DNA of 12,951 bases from Irpex lacteus (GCA_001986395.2 MQVO02000251.1:1-12951); one strand, 5' to 3'; numbered from the stretch's first letter, positions 1 to 7,053 are shown. Notes: a model not told the origin generated them from the letters alone. Translations and numbers: made by a program.

Positions 1-165
1 AGATTAGAATATAGTAAAGATAACCCTATGAATTTAATTGCTAAACTATTAATTCATAATTTAGCAACTAAATCAGACCCCCAACAAACCTTACAACCAG
101 TAAGATTGTTGCGTAGTTTTAATCGCAGGTCAAACCCTGCCTTCATTTGGAGTCAAACTAAATAG
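1..165 (+). pseudogene. dpo: dpo fragment, truncated at polymerase motif B
   Basis: Frame 1 is open from the window edge to a TAG at 163-165. Its first 18 or so residues (RLEYSKDNPMNLIAKLL) match the stretch just before polymerase motif B in both larger dpo copies of this window (RLTYNKTNPLNLVAKLL and LTYSKSDPLNLVAKLL). The expected continuation (MNS-x-YGKFG) is missing: after the Leu-Leu the sequence folds back into an inverted copy of its own bases, then runs into unrelated GC-rich sequence. The gene is therefore broken inside the polymerase core and cannot encode an enzyme. It is on the opposite strand to the other two copies, and its upstream part lies outside the window. The residues after about position 57 have no dpo-like character, apart from a brief KSDP echo, and are probably not coding. 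Confidence 0.75.
31..80. repeat. Inverted repeat inside the dpo fragment
   Basis: Bases 32-55 (ATTTAATTGCTAAACTATTA and onward) are followed at 54-75 by an imperfect inverted copy containing AATTTAGCAACTAAAT. That 3' arm matches the same dpo motif-B region read on the other strand (compare 9776-9790). It contains a small palindrome of its own (ATTTAG-CAA-CTAAAT). Right after it the sequence returns to dpo sense orientation for a few codons (aaa tca gac). This is the signature of a replication template switch rather than a functional element. Confidence 0.6.
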
Positions 166-257
166 TAGCTGTTTAAATTACAACAGTGGGGGAGGGCAAG
201 CGCCTTCAGAGAGCATGTACGCACCTCTCGGTTGCGTGAAAATCCGCAACTTGGCCC
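82..257. other. Cluster of GC-rich hairpins, possible structured RNA
   Basis: Three structures follow each other. (1) 82-111 pairs CAACAA with TTGTTG and CTTAC with GTAAG. (2) 124-139 pairs GCAGG with CCTGC around a six-base loop, resembling a tRNA T-arm. (3) 194-257 can form a three-way junction: GGGCAA (194-199) with TTgGCCC (251-257), GAGAG (209-213) with CTCTC (225-229), and GTTGCG (231-236) with CGCAAC (245-250). The stretch is clearly richer in G and C than its surroundings and has no convincing coding frame. I do not recognise RNase P RNA, a group I core or group II domain V in it. It may be an intron remnant, a mobile GC-rich hairpin element or a noncoding RNA. The strand is unknown. 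Confidence 0.45.
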
Positions 258-298
258 AAATATAATAAAAAGGAAACAGGTTGAAAAGGAGAGATATA

Positions 299-371
299 CG
301 AGCCCTTCCAGATTCGAACTGGGACCTCCCCGATTGACAATCGGGTACTCTACCTATTAAGCTAAGGGCCC
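299..371 (-). tRNA. trnD: tRNA-Asp (GTC)
   Basis: Complete cloverleaf of 73 nt on the minus strand. The acceptor GGGCCCT pairs with AGGGCTC (one G-U) and the discriminator is G. The anticodon arm CCCGA-TTGTCAA-TCGGG gives anticodon GTC for aspartate. The T-arm is a standard CCAG-TTCGAAT-CTGG. CCA is not encoded. It lies between the GC-rich hairpin cluster and the palindrome at 396-440, in the same orientation as dpo copy 1. All helices are intact, so it looks functional. Confidence 0.95.
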
Positions 372-395
372 TATTTTAATTTTACTAGCCCACCC

Positions 396-440
396 CCCAA
401 AAAACTAGTTAGAATTTATTCTAATTCCTAGTTTTTTGGG
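396..440. repeat. Palindromic hairpin element, copy 1
   Basis: A 13-bp perfect stem (CCCAAAAAACTAG at 396-408 with its complement at 428-440) encloses a second 6-bp stem (TTAGAA 409-414 with TTCTAA 419-424) and a four-base TTTA loop. The same outer stem, and most of the inner part, recurs at 6524-6570, so this is a dispersed element rather than a chance hairpin. It sits 24 bp beyond the 5' end of tRNA-Asp. It could be a mobile palindrome or an RNA processing or termination signal. Confidence 0.8.
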
Positions 441-646
441 ATTCATATCAAATAAAATAAAAAGGTAACTGATGATATTTGTCTTTATTATACTGAGACT
501 ATTGGTACTACAACTCTCCCTTCCTCTCTCTATTCTTTTATCTTCTAATTTTATTTTAATTTGATTCATTAATTAGATTTCTATCATTTTATTTTTAATT
601 TATTTTAGAATACTGTTCTATTTATTTAATTTCATGGCTATTCCAT
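441..646. other. AT-rich spacer, no gene recognised
   Basis: No tRNA, conserved protein motif or strong repeat was found. A short frame beginning with ATG at 471 runs for about 38 hydrophobic codons if TGA is read as Trp. It matches nothing I recognise, and in such AT-rich sequence it may well be chance. Confidence 0.4.
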
Positions 647-755
647 GGGGTTTATTAATATTTTATATATCAGGGGTTTATTAATATTTAGTTTTATGGG
701 CTTTATTTTTAGTATTATTAGTTATATGGGGTTTATTTAGTATTATTATATTATC
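647..755. repeat. Degenerate G-run repeats next to the dpo 3' end
   Basis: Four units begin with GGGGTTTATTAATA or a close variant (G-runs at 647, 673, 698 and 728), spaced 25-30 bp apart and increasingly diverged. They lie directly beyond the stop codon of dpo copy 1. The second dpo copy has a different but similar G-run repeat (GGGGTTATATTACAA) in the same relative place at 8936-8985. These may be remains of plasmid end sequences; that is inference. Confidence 0.55.
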
Positions 756-760
756 ATCTG

Positions 761-3685
761 TTAATTAAATATCATCTCTAACATTAATCTTAACAGTAAA
801 TCAGAAGTTACCTGAACATTATCAGGATGTATTCCTTTTTCTAAATCATTATAATTAAATGGAACAGATGTTGTTAATACATCACAGATAGTTAAACCTT
901 TTAATGTATGTCTTTTATAAACAGGTAATCTCTTATTAGAAGTTGCTCTTAGCTGGTAAATAGTCGACATAAGTTGAATATTTCACCGAACATATCCTTA
1001 CTCCATTTTACCTGTTTATATTTTAATACGGAGTCTCTTACTAATAATGACTCAAGATCATCCACTGTAACATTTTTAACAGCATCCTTAGTTAATCCTT
1101 TAACTTTAATGATAGTTTCTCCCTCAGTAGTAATTAATCCATACACTTTAGGAGCTAAGAATACACCTCTTTTTATTGTACACTCTAATTTTACTTGACC
1201 TAATTTGTTACCAACAGAAGCATCAGAAAGAGGTTTATTCACAATTATACTATCAGTATCTGAGTAATATAATTTTACACCATCGATATTCTTAAACTGT
1301 GACATATAACTTCTGGCACCTGCAGTAATTGTAGATGCAATAGCAATATTAACGTCTAACCCATGGTATACATCTTCTTTCTGATTAAATTTATAACATT
1401 TTCTATTGTCTTGCATGATATAGTGATTACCTACTTTAATTAAATCTTGTACAGACTCACCATAACATTCCAAAAGAATTTGTAATAATTCCATTTGCGA
1501 TGAATCTCTTTGGTCATACAGTTTAACTTCTGTAGCTTCGGGTTTCATTCCGAATTTACCATAAAGACTATTCATCAATAATTTAGCAACTAAATTTAGT
1601 GGGTTTGTTTTATTATAAGTTAGTCTTATTTGGTATAATCTGTGAACATATTCCTTAAAGATTACAGCCTTTTTAAATTTATAACCTCTAATAATATTAA
1701 ATGTGTATCCTAAATCAAGACAAGTCTCCATTTCCTTAGAGCTAACCCATCCTGTCCAACTACCTACACCTGCAATTGTTCTTACACCATCAGCAGTTTT
1801 GATTCTTCTTTGAAGGATAGGATGCTCTATATCATCCGGGCATGTAATTTCACAATAGAAGAAACCATATGCCTCAGGATCCACAGTAGTAATATCACCT
1901 TCAAATGCAATAGGTTTACCTATAGGCATTTCCAAGGTAGACATTACAAATGGATATAGAGAATTAACATCATAATAATATAGTTGTTCTCTATTATAAT
2001 GATGTAGATTTTTACTAAACCCTTTATGATTATTATACACATCCACTGCACCACCAGTATAAGACTCTCTAATATCCCATTCCACTTTACCAAGCATTTG
2101 ATATAGTGTATCCTTAGGCATAAAATTAGCTTTAAAAATTTTCATTGCTAGTGAAGGTAAAGTGTAAGAAGAATGTACATTTAATTTAAATTCACCGAAT
2201 ATTAATTCATTAAATTTAGTTATCACTTCATGCAGAGATTTACAATCAATATTACAATATTTTTATAGCTTCAACCTTAAAACTCCATAATTTATTTCCA
2301 TGTTTATGAAAGATCATTGTATATTCATCTTGTGTTAATCCAGGGAATAATTCATAACCAGGAAATTTACCTATATAATGAATGTCACTTAGTAAAAATG
2401 GAAAAAATGTTTTAACAGTAGGCACTTTGAATGCACCACATAATTTACTAAGTGACATAGGTAATAATAAGAATGAATCTTTAAAGATTAAATTTACTTT
2501 ATTTTTAGGGTTATTAGGGTCTTGATATTTAAATTCAATACCCATTAACTTACCATTAAATATTAGTGGTTTAACAGTAGCACCCTCATAACTTATTAAG
2601 TATTTAAGTAAATAATATTCCATCAAAACCTGAAAAGTTATGAGCGTATACATATTTTACACCTTTAAATTGTAATAATTGTTTAATAAAGTTATTAAAC
2701 ATAGCTGATTGTGCTTCCTCTGTCAATTCAGTTGCATAAGATTTAATATACTGTCCATTGATATATCCACAAATTAAATAAGGATTATGATTTCCATTAA
2801 TATTAACTGTTTCAATATCTATGGTACAGAATATATTATTATTATCTATTTTTCCATCAACTTTAACAGCTTTAAATGGTTTGGCATTTAATTCTTTTTC
2901 CTTAACTAAAACCACTCCATCTTTGTAGTAGATATTATCTTTATTAATAACTCTTTTTACTACACCATTATCCATATGATAATCATTAAATTTTAAATCA
3001 ATAGGTGCTTGATAATGCACACTAGTAGATTTATCATCTTGATTTATAAGAATTGATTTATCACCATTAATAATAGCATAACTAGTGTGATCTGGTTGCT
3101 CAGATTTTAAAAAAACTTTCCCGTATTCTTCAGGAATAATAGTTAATGGTATATTCATATTATTATAACTATACTTAATTACAGTATATTCCTGTTGATT
3201 TAATAAAGCTCTTTCATCATCTGCTAGACCATCTCTAACTATATAATGAAATGAAATATTAATAATAGCAGTATCCTTATAATTATCATTAAGAATACCT
3301 AGTCTACTTATTAAAAAGTTGATGAATAATCTTTATCACCATAATTTACTTTTCTCATTTCTGCTAGTGTTCTATGTTCTTTATTAATGAACTGAACTTT
3401 ACATAATAGAAGTAAATGATGGTTATTCTGAATTGTTGAAGTGAAAACATCATTCCAAAATGAATTAATTGAAGATGTAAGAGTAGTAGCATTTATTGTA
3501 CTACTTATTGGAAGATTGTATAATCTTTGTTTAATCATGTTATTTATATATTTAATTGGTAAGTACTCAAACTTCAGGCCCCCATGCCTCCTTGTCATAT
3601 TACTTAACACCCATACTGATCCCACCACACTTAACCGTGGTTCTTCAGGAGTTCTGAGTATAATATCTAGATTTATATGTGCCAA
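761..3685 (-). pseudogene. dpo: Protein-primed family B DNA polymerase, copy 1 (frameshifted)
   Basis: Linear mitochondrial plasmids encode this enzyme to copy themselves from a terminal protein primer. Reading down the minus strand, ORF pieces carry: a conserved N-terminal block (3311-3685, with LKFEYLP); exonuclease motifs Exo I (TIDIET) and Exo II (AHNFSGFDG) in 2604-3158; the segment before Exo III in 2252-2653; then, in 949-2226, the YTGG motif, motif A (YYYDVNSLYP), motif B (KLLMNSLYGKFG), motif C (YYSDTDS) and KVY. The C-terminus is at 761-970. Full length would be about 970 codons, normal for the family. Four single-base breaks split it: near 3314-3318 (A-run), 2610-2612, 2260-2264 (T-run) and 981-983 (T-run). 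Exo III (YCNID) lies just past the third break. Each break sits in a short homopolymer, so sequencing error is an alternative to decay. All catalytic aspartates are intact. No in-frame TGA explains the breaks. Confidence 0.9.
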
Positions 3686-3747
3686 TTTTCATCATATTCC
3701 TTTTTATATATAAATAAATTTTTATCTAATAAAATTTAAAAATATAA

Positions 3748-3766
3748 TATCAGATTTGAACTGATA
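3748..3766 (-). pseudogene. Isolated tRNA T-arm, remnant tRNA 3' half
   Basis: Minus-strand TATCAG-TTCAAAT-CTGATA is a textbook T-arm. Bases on its 3' side could be acceptor sequence, but no good D-arm or 5' acceptor strand is present upstream. An anticodon-like stretch near 3780-3800 (AGAAAA) might derive from tRNA-Phe, but the pairing is poor. The rest of 3686-3954 is AT-rich, with a G-rich patch near 3864-3874 and no recognisable gene. Confidence 0.4.
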
Positions 3767-3954
3767 CCATAATAATAAATTTTTCTAATTAATTTTTAAT
3801 AATTAATTTAGTAGTTATTCTTTTTATTCAGTTAGCTAGATAAAGTTATTCTTGTTTGCTATGCGGGGGGAGGCCTATTATTATAATATATATTTTTTTT
3901 AACAATTAAAGATCTAGAGTTTCCTTTGAATAATTATTAATAGAAGATTTGATT

Positions 3955-4104
3955 TTAAGGATTATAGCTTATCCTACTAGTGTTAGGTGTTTTTTCTTTA
4001 ATTAACATATACACTTTTCTCCACTTAATATAATTTACATGCTTACTAGATAGTATATTATACTTATCTAAGTACCCTATCACCTTTCTAGCAGAACCAA
4101 AACA
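3955..4104 (-). pseudogene. LAGLIDADG homing endonuclease, C-terminal remnant
   Basis: A 49-codon open stretch on the minus strand, between a TAA at 4105-4107 and a stop at 3955-3957, encodes a segment that includes RKVIGYLDKYNILSSKHVNY followed by WRKVYMLI. This pattern (YLDKY, a Ser-Lys, a Tyr, then W-x-K-V and a run of I/L) is typical of the last part of mitochondrial LAGLIDADG endonucleases, which spread group I introns by cutting intron-less alleles. Both LAGLIDADG helices lie upstream in a full protein and are absent here. There is no start codon, and I see no group I intron core around it. It is therefore a dead fragment left by an earlier intron or free-standing endonuclease gene. Confidence 0.75.
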
Positions 4105-4165
4105 TTAAATATACATTCATCTTTATTTATTTCTTTAGATTAATTAATTTTTATTATATCTTTAT

Positions 4166-4188
4166 CCTTTTTTTTTTTATAAAAAAGG
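4166..4188. repeat. T-run/A-run hairpin (CCTTT...AAAGG type)
   Basis: CC followed by a long T-run pairs with an A-run followed by GG at 4181-4188. Similar hairpins occur at 4292-4325, 6700-6720 and 7876-7895. Between the first two lies a G-rich patch (4228-4249) with three runs of three or more G. Confidence 0.5.
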
Positions 4189-4291
4189 GAAGTAGTAAAA
4201 TTAAATATTGTCCTTTAGTAAAAAATTGGGGTAGGGATAGGACAGGGGGTTATAATAAATTTTTATCCTCATCTAATAATCATACATAATT

Positions 4292-4325
4292 CCTTATCCT
4301 TTTTTTAATTAAAAAGGGGGTAAGG
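4292..4325 (-). terminator. Hairpin just past the 3' end of the membrane ORF cluster
   Basis: CCTTA and CC-TTTTT on one side pair with AAAAA-GG and TAAGG on the other, giving an imperfect stem of about 12 bp around TTAATT. It begins five bases beyond the stop codon of the ORF at 4330-4725. The placement suggests a transcript end or processing site for the minus-strand cluster. Fungal mitochondrial 3' ends are poorly defined, so this role is inference. Confidence 0.4.
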
Positions 4326-4329
4326 ACAA

Positions 4330-4725
4330 TTAATAAATTAATAATAGGAAAAGAACTAAATAAACAAAAATTAAGGCATATATTATTATAAATCTAAGAT
4401 AATAATCTATTATAGTACTTTTTGCTGGTATTTTGCTTAATTTTTGTATGCCGGTTAACCAAGATAAAATAAATTGAGGTAAGTATATTGGCATACTTAT
4501 TTTCCCTTTAGAGAACTGAATAAAAAAGTAAATGGTAAGCATGTAATAAATAATCACAAAAAGAATAAGAATAGAACCAAAGATAAAATATATTTTTAAT
4601 AATTTGTAATAAAAAGGATTTGCTAATAGTATACCTATGAAGTTAAATCCGCCATAGTTATTAACTATGGCCATTAATACTAATGAAAAAGTAATTGTAA
4701 AGAATGATTTGAAATAAACCTGCAT
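4330..4725 (-). CDS. Unrecognised integral membrane protein, 131 aa
   Basis: I do not recognise the family. The protein is strongly hydrophobic, with likely membrane helices at residues 5-21, 45-69 and 110-131 and possibly a short one at 26-40. A more polar loop at 71-108 contains GKISMPIYLPQ and a Lys-rich stretch. It does not resemble a standard mitochondrial subunit (Cox, Nad, Atp, Cob) that I know. The ATG lies eight bases after the stop codon of the next ORF upstream, so the two were probably transcribed together. It is the last member of a four-ORF minus-strand cluster and is followed by a hairpin. Cargo of an integrated linear plasmid is a reasonable guess because dpo copies lie on both sides, but nothing in the protein shows a function. 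Confidence 0.65.
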   Translation of the reverse strand: MQVYFKSFFTITFSLVLMAIVNNYGGFNFIGILLANPFYYKLLKIYFIFGSILILFVIIYYMLTIYFFIQFSKGKISMPIYLPQFILSWLTGIQKLSKIPAKSTIIDYYLRFIIIYALIFVYLVLFLLLIY

Positions 4726-4733
4726 ATTTCAAA

Positions 4734-5024
4734 TTAAGATACTATACAAATTACAATAAATGCAAAATAGATAATAGTTACCATAAACATAGTTCTCTTC
4801 ATGTGTTCAACTACCATTTCTCTATCTGTACTTAACATTTTACTTATGGCATAAATAGCAGAAATTTCTTCTTTGAAGAATGAAGGTATGTATTTAGGTA
4901 AAATAGGCTCTATATTAGATTTCTTAAATCTATCCAAAACAACAAAAAAGAATACAAAGTATAATAAGATTAGACTTAAAGCGATAAAGTTAAATAATTT
5001 AAAGTAAATAATATTTTTATCTAA
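4734..5024 (-). CDS. Unrecognised small membrane protein, up to about 96 aa
   Basis: The open frame runs from just after a TAA at 5031-5033 to the stop at 4734. There is no ATG near the beginning. Non-ATG starts allowed in the mold mitochondrial code (TTA at 5024, ATT at 5012, or TTG at 4937) are possible. The upstream part matters: residues before the TTG form a clear membrane helix (about 20 residues ending in FVVLDRFKKSN). A second helix lies at the C-terminus (MFMVTIIYFAFIVICIV). The middle is amphipathic and charged (KEEISAIYAISKMLSTDREM). Its beginning overlaps the end of the 5017-5568 ORF in another frame, so a frameshift that once joined them cannot be excluded. No family recognised. 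Confidence 0.55.
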   Translation of the reverse strand, partial: LDKNIIYFKLFNFIALSLILLYFVFFFVVLDRFKKSNIEPILPKYIPSFFKEEISAIYAISKMLSTDREMVVEHMKRTMFMVTIIYFAFIVICIVS

Positions 5025-5568
5025 ACAACTTTATACTTAAAATTGTATTAAAATTAAAATATATCAAAACAACTAGCACCAAAAATAATAAACCTTTTTT
5101 CCATATACTCCAATTTTTTATTAGAGATAATAAAAATAATACTGATTTATGTGAATTATTTTGATCTGCATTATTAGCTATATCTATATTTACATTATAC
5201 TTTTTAGGTATAATGTTAAAGCAGTTATATATTCCAAACATAAGAACTAATGTACCTGCTGTAGTAAATGCTAATCTACCATGAGTCATAATTCTCATTG
5301 CTTGTAATTTAGAGCTATCTTTTTTAAAATTATCTAAATTAAATTTATTACCGCTATCATAACCTTTAACCAACCCTTTCCAAAACATAAGACTCGTAAA
5401 ACCGAAAAAAGAATAAGGTCCATAGACGCCCACTACTTCAGGTAATTGTTCTGAAGTACGTTGTATTAAATCAGAAAGTTTATCCAAGTCCAATACCAAT
5501 TTTTTGTCCTCTGTGATATCTATTAACTTACCAGGAGTTACAGATTTAGTTTGTATTGCATCAGACAT
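5017..5568 (-). CDS. Unrecognised membrane protein, 183 aa, probably 3' part of a split gene
   Basis: The N-terminal 45 residues are polar and charged. Hydrophobic segments follow at about 47-66 (YGPYSFFGFTSLMFW), 99-120 and 158-179, suggesting three membrane passes. I do not recognise the family. The same frame stays open upstream of the ATG for about 26 more codons, to a TAG at the T-runs 5633-5646, and this extension overlaps the end of the ORF at 5609-6115. A single-base change in either T-run would join the two into one protein of about 370 residues: an acidic soluble N-terminal part followed by a membrane part. I therefore consider the ATG at 5568 possibly internal. Confidence 0.6.
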   Translation of the reverse strand: MSDAIQTKSVTPGKLIDITEDKKLVLDLDKLSDLIQRTSEQLPEVVGVYGPYSFFGFTSLMFWKGLVKGYDSGNKFNLDNFKKDSSKLQAMRIMTHGRLAFTTAGTLVLMFGIYNCFNIIPKKYNVNIDIANNADQNNSHKSVLFLLSLIKNWSIWKKGLLFLVLVVLIYFNFNTILSIKLFR

Positions 5569-5608
5569 AGGCGCATTATAACCAAAATTAATTTTATCCT
5601 TTAAATCA

Positions 5609-6115
5609 TTAGCTAATCCTTCCCAAGAACCATTTTTTATTTTTTTCTAGTATAGAAAAATTAATTAATTTTTGCAAGGGAGTATCACCAGGAACTTCAC
5701 TGATACTATCCTTAAATTTAGAAAGAAACTCATCATCATTATCATTTTTAGATAATGCTTGGTTTATTATATCACTAAGTTTTTTTTCACCAAAGAACTT
5801 GGACATTTTTGAATCTTTATAAAAATTAGGAAAGGCCTCCTCAAAAGAAGATGTATCCTCTGAAATCAAATCGGATACTGTTTTGGACTCACTATTTTTA
5901 ACTATCTCCTCTAACCCCTGTAACATTTTAGTTGCATCAACTTCTGGTATTTTGTTGGGATTAGCCTGAGGATTCGTATTATCCATAAGTAAAAAATGAG
6001 TGCCGTGGAAATATTTCACGGGATATATACTACCTGTTCTAAGTTGAACGGGTATAATAGAAAATTTCTTATTTGTCATTAAGATATTCATATTAAAAAA
6101 AAAAAAATAAAACAC
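5609..6115 (-). CDS. Unrecognised acidic protein, 5' part of a split gene
   Basis: From about residue 44 onward the protein is polar and acidic, with many Ser, Asp, Glu and Lys and several helix-like stretches (ATKMLQGLEEIVKNS, KKLSDIINQALSK, TPLQKLINFSIL). It has no membrane segment or catalytic motif that I recognise. The longest frame begins with GTG at 6115 and a phenylalanine run from a T-tract, which is unlikely to be real. ATG codons at 6091, 6079 and 5986 are better starts. The last one follows a palindrome (CCGTG...CACGG, 6003-6021). The final residues (about KWFLGRIS) are probably a frameshift artefact, because the adjacent frame continues smoothly into the ORF at 5017-5568. It would be the first gene of the minus-strand cluster. 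Confidence 0.55.
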   Translation of the reverse strand: MFYFFFFNMNILMTNKKFSIIPVQLRTGSIYPVKYFHGTHFLLMDNTNPQANPNKIPEVDATKMLQGLEEIVKNSESKTVSDLISEDTSSFEEAFPNFYKDSKMSKFFGEKKLSDIINQALSKNDNDDEFLSKFKDSISEVPGDTPLQKLINFSILEKNKKWFLGRIS

Positions 6116-6185
6116 ACATCAAAAGAATTGACTATACCTATTTTATTTATTCTAAAAATAGATAATAAAATAAGAAGATAAAGTT

Positions 6186-6272
6186 TAACTTAATTTCAAT
6201 TAAGTTAATTAGTCTTAATAAACATATTCTGTTTAATTTGATTGCTTAGTGTAGAATAATTATATTATTCTA
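6186..6272. repeat. Two perfect AT hairpins upstream of the nad4 fragment
   Basis: 6186-6195 pairs perfectly with 6200-6209 (TTAACTTAAT, loop TTCA). 6252-6260 pairs perfectly with 6264-6272 (TAGAATAAT, loop TAT). A further AT-rich inverted stretch follows at about 6288-6310. No gene is visible in 6116-6342. Confidence 0.5.
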
Positions 6273-6342
6273 TTCCTTTTATTTAATAAATTTAAATTTT
6301 ATTTATTAACTTAATAAATATTTAATAGAAATATTTAGCTAA

Positions 6343-6479
6343 ACAGTTCTAGGGTTAGAAGGAAGTATAGTATTAGCTCTAGCACACGGATTTTTATCCT
6401 GTGGCTTATTTATATAAAATATATGCAGGTGCCGTATTATACAATAGAACTGGAACAAGAATGACTTCTTTTTATAGAT
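6343..6479 (+). pseudogene. nad4: nad4 internal fragment with a 7-bp insertion
   Basis: Nad4 is the proton-pumping subunit 4 of respiratory complex I. Two plus-strand frames together show one of its most conserved internal stretches. First is VLGLEGSIVLALAHGF and the following LSCGLF; then, in another frame, YAGAVLYNRTGTRMTSFYR. The family pattern is EG-x-hydrophobic-AHG-F-S-x-x-LF followed by LYDR-x-x-TR. Between the halves is an apparent seven-base insertion (around 6410-6420, AT-only) that breaks the frame. A stop follows directly after YR, where Nad4 should continue with G. There is no start, and the piece covers only about 45 of some 480 residues. It is therefore a displaced fragment; the working gene must be elsewhere. 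Confidence 0.8.
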
Positions 6480-6492
6480 AAATACTACCAAA

Positions 6493-6587
6493 CCCAAAAA
6501 ACTAGGGTCGCGGTAGAAATAATCCCCAAAAAAACTAGTTAGAATTATTTATAATACCTAGTTTTTGGGGATGTTTTTTGGGGGAAG
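6493..6587. repeat. Palindromic hairpin element, copy 2, with partial copies
   Basis: 6524-6570 repeats the design of 396-440: CCCC-A-run-CTAG at 6524-6538 and CTAG-T-run-GGGG at 6558-6570, with TTAGAATT and a TAAT-rich core between them. The A-run is two bases longer than the T-run, so the stem has a small bulge. Half copies flank it: CCCAAAAAACTAGGG at 6493-6507, and a T-run followed by GGGGG near 6574-6584. The cluster immediately follows the nad4 fragment. Confidence 0.75.
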
Positions 6588-6699
6588 TCTACTTTTATTT
6601 AAAAATTCTAAGTATAAAAGTTCACATGAATAAGTGGAAAGTGGATAGTAACTAAATTATGTTTAAAAACATCTAAATTTTGATTTTATTTTTATTTAT

Positions 6700-6720
6700 T
6701 CCTTTTTTATAAAATAAGGA
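6700..6720. repeat. Hairpin of the TCCTT...AAGGA type
   Basis: TCCTT at 6700-6704 pairs with AAGGA at 6716-6720, with T/A-run extension into the loop. It lies 20 bases from the 3' end of tRNA-Lys and resembles the hairpins at 4166 and 4292. The rest of 6588-6739 shows no gene. Confidence 0.4.
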
Positions 6721-6739
6721 GGTAAATACAGGAGGAATA

Positions 6740-6812
6740 TGAAAGCACCTGGACTCGAACCAGGACTTTCTCCTTAAAAGGGAGACACTCAAACCACTCA
6801 AGTTCTGCTTCC
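6740..6812 (-). tRNA. trnK: tRNA-Lys (TTT)
   Basis: Complete cloverleaf of 73 nt on the minus strand. The acceptor GGAAGCA pairs with TGCTTTC (one G-U) and the discriminator is A. The anticodon arm TCTCC-CTTTTAA-GGAGA gives TTT for lysine. The T-arm CCTGG-TTCGAGT-CCAGG is perfect. CCA is not encoded. It lies about 120 bases upstream of tRNA-Gly on the same strand, so the two may share a transcript. It looks functional. Confidence 0.95.
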
Positions 6813-6930
6813 TTATTGTATCTATTGATATTAGCTTACCCTCCTAACACAACCTATTAAAAAGAATATAAATATTTCTTTTTTTAAGGCATAAACTCTC
6901 CACTTATCCACCCTGCCCTTATTTTATATT

Positions 6931-7001
6931 TACGAGTAATCAGATTCGAACTGATGACATCTATTTGGAAGACAGAAGTTATACCCCTTAACTATACTCG
7001 C
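6931..7001 (-). tRNA. trnG: tRNA-Gly (TCC)
   Basis: Complete cloverleaf of 71 nt on the minus strand. The acceptor GCGAGTA pairs with TACTCGT (one G-U) and the discriminator is A. The anticodon arm TCTGT-CTTCCAA-ATAGA (one G-U) gives TCC for glycine. The T-arm ATCAG-TTCGAAT-CTGAT is perfect. The D-arm carries the conserved GG. No sign of decay. Confidence 0.93.
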
Positions 7002-7053
7002 TTATCTTTATATAAAAAAATTAGATATATAATATCAATTAAAAAAAAATAAC

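Noticed and set aside
124..139. Complete tRNA around the T-arm-like hairpin
   Set aside because: The loop has six bases, and no matching acceptor, D-arm or anticodon arm could be drawn around it.
194..257. Group II domain V or RNase P RNA
   Set aside because: The characteristic conserved bases of domain V and the P4 region of RNase P RNA are not present on either strand.
471..586. Short hydrophobic ORF with TGA as Trp
   Set aside because: About 38 codons, no recognisable motif and no resemblance to Atp8 or other small mitochondrial proteins; chance is likely at this base composition.
974..1198. Plus-strand ORF of 74 codons
   Set aside because: It lies entirely opposite the polymerase core of dpo copy 1, whose motifs are clear; it is a shadow frame.
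761..3685. Reassigned stop codons as the cause of the dpo breaks
   Set aside because: The breaks shift the frame by one base; no in-frame TGA, TAA or TAG accounts for them, so a different genetic code does not rescue the gene.
3441..3713. Plus-strand ORF of 90 codons
   Set aside because: It overlaps the N-terminal block of dpo copy 1, which is conserved in copy 2; the hydrophobic plus-strand product is a by-product of AT-rich antisense sequence.
4228..4249. G-quadruplex
   Set aside because: Only three runs of three or more G are present, plus one GG; support is too weak to list as a feature.
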